From NCBI RefSeq assembly GCF_901709675.1, contig NC_051090.1, positions 5,659,842 through 5,723,841 on the forward strand: 64,000 bases of DNA, given 5' to 3'. The first letter of the stretch is position 1, and each line of letters starts with the position of its first letter. The notes under the pieces were generated by a model, which saw nothing but the letters and a program-made list of their open reading frames with translations, was not told the DNA's origin and ran no database searches. The stretch comes from Syngnathus acus (taxonomy: Eukaryota; Chordata; Actinopteri; Syngnathiformes; Syngnathidae). Shown here piece after piece: positions 58,480 to 64,000 of the stretch. The position numbers were made by a program, and so were the translations under genes.

Positions 58480-60432
58480 CGTTCAGTGTGTTTCCGTTGC
58501 AATTTGAAACTCGTGGTGCGCCCGTCGCATCATGCTCGCCTTTGTTTTACATGTTCGCATTACGCCGCGGTTGACAGTCACTTGAAATGAATGCCTCCAC
58601 CCAAATTATTGAGTAGTTTGCTACCGTAATCATTTCCGAGGTGTGTTCTTATGGGAAAATAATGACAAGGCCTTTGATCCGAACCTCACTTTGTCTCTCA
58701 ACAAGAACATGAATTGTCATGGCAGTAATTTTTGCACGTTAGCATATGAGTACAAATAACAGCAAAGCAGCACTGAGGATGGATTGAAACAAAATGAAAC
58801 TTGAAGATAAACATACTTGTGTTTGTATATGCCAAGTAATACATTTAGTTTCATTAGGCTACAGTAGAATATTTGTACTTAGTGCAAGTTTATACATTTA
58901 TTATCAGTGATATCACATCTTGATAATCTTTACATATATTAAATTTATGGAAAACAAATTAAGCTACTGTTTATTCTACACTTTGTGACAGTACAATATT
59001 CAAATATTTTGTGTTTTATAAGTCACTTAATACTTTCAAATTCGACTGCGGTTATAATTTGAAGCATTTCTTCCCATCCTCTCCTAACAGGTCTTTTTAG
59101 ATTAACAGGTTCCTTCAGTCCTTTGAAAACCAATTTAGTTTTCAGTGCGGTTACATCTCTCACACCAGGTATTTAAATTTTTTGATCCAAATTTGGCTGG
59201 TGCCACTATGTTAAAAATACTCCCAACAAAAACCATTCTGGGGGAAAAACATTCCCTGCACGTGCATTTGGGCTTTCAATGGAGACAACAATAATAGGGA
59301 AATTGCCCAACAGTGTTAGTCAGCATGAGCCGCAGCATAAAGCATCAAAACAAGTTCTCCTGGCATGCCAAAACTACATGTAATCAGTCACATCAACAGC
59401 AGCACCTGCAAATACACCCACTTTTCAAGTATACAATTCATTCACACTCATACAAGACTAAATTACAACACCCAGAAAACTTTGACCTTTGATCGTGTTT
59501 TTTGGACACAAAAGTCAGAATCATAAAAGCCACCAAAAGGACAAAAAAAAAAGTGTAACAGCATGCAAATGTTGACTAGTTTAAACTGGAAAATATATAT
59601 ATATATTTTGAAAAGACCGATTACTAATATGGCTCATCACTGGAACAACAAAAAAATAATATATATATATTTTGAAAAGACCGATTACTAATATGGCTCA
59701 TCACTGGAACAACAAAAAAATAATAATATCCACATTAGAAGCTGTGCAACCAAGAAAATGCGACAAAAATAAGAGAAGTGACAGCTAAAGTAAATTCATA
59801 CAATTTAACAGGGGGAGAGGGGTTGAATCATTTAATTGAGGTTGTAAACGTGTCGGCTATTATGAAACAAGAAGAAACATAAAATCCACACTTTATTTGA
59901 TATCTTTGGTAGGCCACAAACAGTAAAATGACACCTGTCATATATTTTCACACTATCCCTATATTGTTGACAAAACTGACAGGACTGTTTTTCTCTTCGT
60001 CAAACAACCGTGACGATCTTGATATGACCGTGTTTTTCCGCATGATGCGTTTGTGCCCCGCCCACCCCAGGACAGGTTTGTTCAGGTTTGTTCAGGTGCT
60101 CGCAGCTCATCTGACATTTCCCACACAAAGGGTTTACCCGTGAAGGTAAGTTGCTTTCTTATGCCAGGACAGGTGTTTAAATATCTCAAATTTATCTCAA
60201 ATTAAATTTTGCGTGTAATTCATGAAATGAAAATAAATTGAATTATAATGTGGTCTCTATGGTTTTAATACCTCTCGCGTAGTATGTTGCTATATTTTGT
60301 GTTACTGGACAGTACAACTGTAGGATTTAAGTTGTGAAAATAATTTTTGTCAGTCGTCATGTCCTAAAAGTAAAGAGTGTTAATTTCTCTCCGATTTCTC
60401 CACAGACACATCAAGTTTGAGCTTTTTCTATA
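58480..60432. other. Intergenic region between rab8a and hsh2d-like
   Basis: A/T-rich DNA with a 64-bp tandem duplication (59592-59719). Two short AGGTTTGTTCAGGT-type repeats occur around 60075-60096. The hsh2d-like promoter or a non-coding first exon probably lies near 60.0-60.4 kb, but I could not fix it. No other gene was seen. Confidence 0.45.
59592..59719 (+). repeat. Tandem direct duplication, unit 64 bp
   Basis: TTTGAAAAGACCGATTACTA and the following text through GGAACAACAAAAAAATAAT appear twice, starting at 59607 and 59671. The copies look identical apart from the length of the AT run, so the duplication is recent. Confidence 0.9.
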
Positions 60433-62219
60433 ATGACCGCGTTGAGTCCATCGCCCCAACCTCAGAATAATACCTGGTTTGTGGCTTCCCAATCTACTTG
60501 GATCCAAAATGGAGTTGTCCCAGAATGGTTCTACTGGAGAATTAGCAGGAAGTATGTCACCGCACAGAAACAGAAACTGGAATGGCCAGATTGCTTACAT
60601 CTAAGGCTAGGTCACTCGTAGAATAGATATGAGGAAAAAATAATTTACCACTGTAAAACATTTTAAAAGTAAGAAATATGAAGAATGTTGAGAATATAAC
60701 ACAATTAAGAAATTAAGGTATATATTAGAGCGCTTATAATATCCATAACATCAAGTAATATCCAAATATTAATTTACAGAACAAATAGTGAAGGACTCGA
60801 CAGTTTTTTTATTGGGCTGTTGCGTAGTCTAATAACAAATCAACAGCCTGGCATACATTAAGAAACATTGAGAAACAAAATTTAAAATGTTGAATAACGT
60901 AACTTTATTTTTTGACAAAAACATGTATAAAAAGTGTTAAAATGCTTAGTATTATACTTTTTATTTTGAAATTCCAAACAAAATGAGAATTTGTCATATT
61001 TTGTTATTTTAAATTCCTGATAAAGAAAACTACTTGGCCTGTTTTGAATTTATCAATTGAACGTAGCAAACTATTATGTGCACTGCTACATGCCGTGGGA
61101 ATTAAGAACTTGAAATTTTCTGAGAAAAACGTGTAATGTTACAATGACAAGGCAGGTCAGGACCCCTGTTTAGTTTTTAAAACCTCTGACAAAGATCAAA
61201 TTTAATCCTAAAAAATCTCGTTTTTGTGTGCAGGGCTGCGGAAGAACTTCTGACACCCAAGCCTCCAGGCTCCTTCCTCATCAGAATCAGCGAGAGCCGA
61301 GTTGGCTACACGCTCTCATATCGGTGAGTTATCCCAAGAAAAAATGTTCAAAAAAAAAATATATATATTGCTCATTGCATGAGTTTGTTTTTGTAGTTCA
61401 GTCTCACCCTTTTGTGTTTTTTTTTTCCCCCCACCTCAGTGCTGAGGGCTTCTTCAGACATTTCATGATTGAAGCCAAGCAGGACGGCACTTGCGCCATT
61501 GTGGGTGAGAAACGGGATCACCCCAGTTTGCAACACCTAGTGGACTTTCACCGAAAGGTCCCCATCGCGGCCCACAACGAATTGCTGACTTTCTCTTGTG
61601 CACAGGTGACTTCCAATGTTCTATTTGGCTTCGATGATATTTGTCCTTTTCGAGCTAAAGCTTTTCTTTTGCCAATACTGCATGTTGATCTATACCTCTG
61701 CTTTAACCCAGATCCCAAATCCAGAGAACAAACACAGCGGGAACAATCCTGTGCAGTCCAGCAAGAGTCTCAAAGTATCAAAAGGACATCAAGATGATCA
61801 AAAGAACGATGTTAATCTCAGCCAAACACAACCAATCATGGTAAGAATCATTTGACGATAAATTGCCGTTCTGTTATTCTTCAAATAATTAAATTTGTCC
61901 TTTTTCACTCCCCAATCTAAAGCCCATCCCAAAGACCAGGAAGCGATATATCACTGACAACAAACCTCTCAAGACTCCTTCAGAGAATTCGCCCACACCT
62001 CCCAACACAGAGAAGGCCCCCGCTCCCACCGTTGAACACCAGGATGAGACGAACCCAAAGAGGAATGGATCTTTCAAGACTGAGGAGCTGCAAGACATGA
62101 GCTGGGAGCAGTTGTTCGACGTCGCGCTCTCCGCTTACAACGACGAAGGCGAGAGCCTACCGCTGGAGTATTCGCCACCTCCTCCTTTTGCTCCTGGTTA
62201 CCAAGCAAAAGAAGCGTGA
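60433..62219 (+). CDS. hsh2d: HSH2D-like SH2 adaptor protein
   Basis: Haematopoietic SH2 adaptors bind phosphotyrosine during lymphocyte signalling. Exons: 60433-60551, 61234-61323, 61440-61605, 61712-61840, 61923-62219; 801 nt, 266 aa. A single SH2 domain covers about residues 25-125: WFYWRISRKAAEELL (start), GSFLIRISESRVGYTLSYR with the phosphate-binding Arg in FLIR, and HLVDFHRKVPI. The rest is Ser/Pro-rich and probably disordered, with KTRKRY and PPPPFAPG near the end, and no SH3 or kinase domain. Position next to rab8a matches human HSH2D, and the small N-terminal SH2 plus unstructured tail fits. SH2D2A-type adaptors are the alternative. The ATG at 60433 starts the only open frame in the first exon; preceding exons could be non-coding. 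Confidence 0.8.
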
Positions 62220-62459
62220 AGGAGAAAACGCACCAATGGGATTGTTTCTCAGCAAGAACCCTACTAATGTGAATGCACAATCCATCTATGCATCCATTTT
62301 CCATACCAGCAATTCTCAGTGTGTTATGAATATCATATGTGTGCTTCCTCTAGTGGTGTGGGAAAGAATCACTGCTTTTGTACAGTATTTGCATTTAATC
62401 TTTAAGAACTTTCCATTGTTAAACATTTGAACCATTTTATTTAAAGTGTTTATGATGTG

Positions 62460-62465
62460 AATAAA
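62460..62465 (+). promoter_or_regulatory. Polyadenylation signal of hsh2d-like
   Basis: AATAAA about 240 bases after the stop codon, followed by a T-rich stretch (GATTTCGATTTTTTCCC). Confidence 0.65.
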
Positions 62466-62790
62466 CATGATTTCGATTTTTTCCCACCTTCAATATAACT
62501 GTAATTTACACTTATGCATGTTACACTGACCCACAATGATATTAAATGTACGTTTTCCATTAAAATTGTGTTGTTTTTGATGATTAACTGAAGATTAATA
62601 TTGATCACAGTTAGGGTACTTGATGACTTGAGTATATTTTTAGGTGTTATTTGGTGTACAAAATTTAAGAACTACTTTTCTGGAGCTCCAAGATGACTGG
62701 ACAAAAGGTAGATGACATCTTGCCATGTAAGTGGAAGCTAGAGTCCTAATAAATACATTTATTTAGATAAATAAATCGTAGACTATCACA

Positions 62791-62810
62791 ACTACATTAC
62801 CCATAATGCA
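62791..62810 (+). promoter_or_regulatory. ZNF143/SBS-like promoter element upstream of tax1bp3
   Basis: ACTACATTACCCATAATGCA closely resembles the ZNF143 (Staf) binding consensus ACTACAATTCCCAGCATGC. It lies about 215 bases upstream of the tax1bp3 start codon in a region lacking a TATA box, a usual position for this element in housekeeping promoters. Confidence 0.5.
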
Positions 62811-63004
62811 CCGGGCGAGTTAGATTTTCTTTTTTTTTTTAAGGCCGCGCCCATTTTTTTCCCAGCAAGGGATCATCCCTGTTGTAACTCATGTAGTAGC
62901 AATCAAGGAAGTTGACCCACTTTGAATTTATTTTTCTCCCTATACAACTTTACGTTTGAGTTGTTGTTCTAGTTACTATTTTTCAAGGTCCTACCAGCGA
63001 CAAA

Positions 63005-63043
63005 ATGTCTTTTATCCCCGGACAGCCGCTGACTGCTGTTGTG
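63005..63043 (+). CDS. tax1bp3: Tax1-binding protein 3 (TIP-1), first coding exon only
   Basis: TAX1BP3 is a small single-PDZ protein that acts as a competitive inhibitor of PDZ scaffolding. Thirteen codons, MSFIPGQPLTAVV, are followed by a clean donor GTGAGT in phase 0. The family starts MSYIPGQPVTAVV as I remember it, and the next exon would begin QRVEIHK. No such continuation is found before 64000, so the rest lies to the right. The call rests on 13 residues plus the splice site and the promoter-like element upstream. Confidence 0.65.
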
Positions 63044-64000
63044 GTGAGTTGAAGTTTGGGAGTGGGGCGAGTGGGACGCTCAACGTAACTCCATTGTTCG
63101 CATTCTTTCGTGGAGCTCAATAGGAGTAAATATTTAATTGTCCATCGCTGGTAGTTGACGCATATAAGAATCAACAACTTCGTATTTCTTGACACATTTT
63201 TAGCAGAATTGTCCTCTAGCTAGCGGCAGGTGACATGTCTGTTGGGCACTTGAACGCATCAAGGCAGGAGCTCACGCAAAACGTTGGTATAGTGATTTAA
63301 TTTAATGCAATAACAAATGAATTATTCATTGAAGCATTTAAAATGTGGAAATTTAGCTTTATATTTGTCAAATGGTTGTTGATAGACTGATGGGCGTCAC
63401 CATCGATGACGTGTTTTTAAGCTTCCGTTGAAGTGCGATGCCTTCACTTGCTGTTGGAATTATCTCGTTGATGTCTGATCGTAAAATCACTTCCCTTCAC
63501 ACGTACACCGTTTGAACCTTGTCCATGCCAATGAAATCGTTGTACAACTGACAAATTGATGTCTGGCTAGATAAATAGCATTTTATGCACTCCTAATTCC
63601 ATTGATTTATCTATTCCTTCCATTCTCCAAATTTATTTATTGATCCTCTAAATTACAATTTTTTTAATTGACCCGTCTGTGCCATCATTATGCTCATATG
63701 GTGATGCAAAGTTATTTTATGGCTAAGTGTAAACCAAGTTAACAAACATAAACATTTTACAACATATGCAGCGCAAAATAATGATGCACAAAATATGCTT
63801 TATTAAATAAGCAAACTAAAACCTATGAAATATATATTTAATAAAAACAACTGCTCTAAAATAGTCAATGGTTTCTCTTTTTGGCTGACTTATTATTTGA
63901 GGGTCTTGAAAGTGACTGGCGACACCTCATTGACTGAATGACTTCCAGGCAGCACTCCAGGCTTCTTTCATTGTATCAGCTGCGCTGCTGACGGAATGTC
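63044..64000 (+). other. Intron 1 of tax1bp3 up to the window edge
   Basis: A/T-rich DNA with no second exon recognised. The right edge cuts the gene. Confidence 0.45.

Noticed and set aside
61228-61797. 189-codon plus-strand open frame in the SH2 region
   Set aside because: It joins hsh2d exons through introns and changes frame; the spliced model keeps the SH2 domain intact.

Overview
The window is nuclear DNA from a ray-finned (teleost) fish, most likely a percomorph; I cannot name the species. The evidence is compact intron-rich vertebrate genes with GT-AG introns, teleost-type lipoprotein lipase paralogues, and typical fish interspersed repeats (tRNA-derived SINE fragments, a TACCGTAATTTTCGG foldback MITE, Tc1-like ends). 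There is no bacterial, plasmid or phage content and no CRISPR array.

Layout. (1) 157-3703 (+): 3' part of safb, an RNA/DNA-binding scaffold-attachment factor; its N-terminal SAP domain lies left of the window. (2) 3704-9318: repeat-rich intergenic DNA. (3) 9319-13616 and 16655-19791 (+): a head-to-tail pair of lipoprotein lipase genes, an LPL2-type copy and then a classical teleost lpl. Both have ten coding exons with nearly identical intron phases. (4) 21732-34327 (-): a complete 15-exon ADAM10-like metalloprotease gene converging on lpl, with an intact zinc site but almost no cytoplasmic tail. (5) 34328-40918: no gene recognised. (6) 40919-51896 (+): tpm4, with two promoters/first exons (long 284 aa and short 248 aa forms) and two alternative last exons. 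(7) 52863-53862 (-): a four-exon divergent ribosomal protein eS27 (rps27-like) gene whose exons are very short. (8) 54854-56807 (+): rab8a. (9) 60433-62219 (+): an hsh2d-like SH2 adaptor gene. (10) 63005-63043 (+): first coding exon of tax1bp3, which continues beyond the right edge.

The genes do not form one pathway. tpm4-rab8a-hsh2d is the order I recall for human chromosome 19p13, so that part is conserved synteny. The lpl pair and the ADAM10-like gene form a second block that in mammals lies elsewhere. The most unusual items are the divergent intron-bearing eS27 paralogue, the nearly tail-less ADAM10-like gene, and the differences between the two lipases in lid length, lipid-binding loop and promoter. 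Exon boundaries were derived by hand from splice sites, reading frame and remembered family sequences; no database search was possible.
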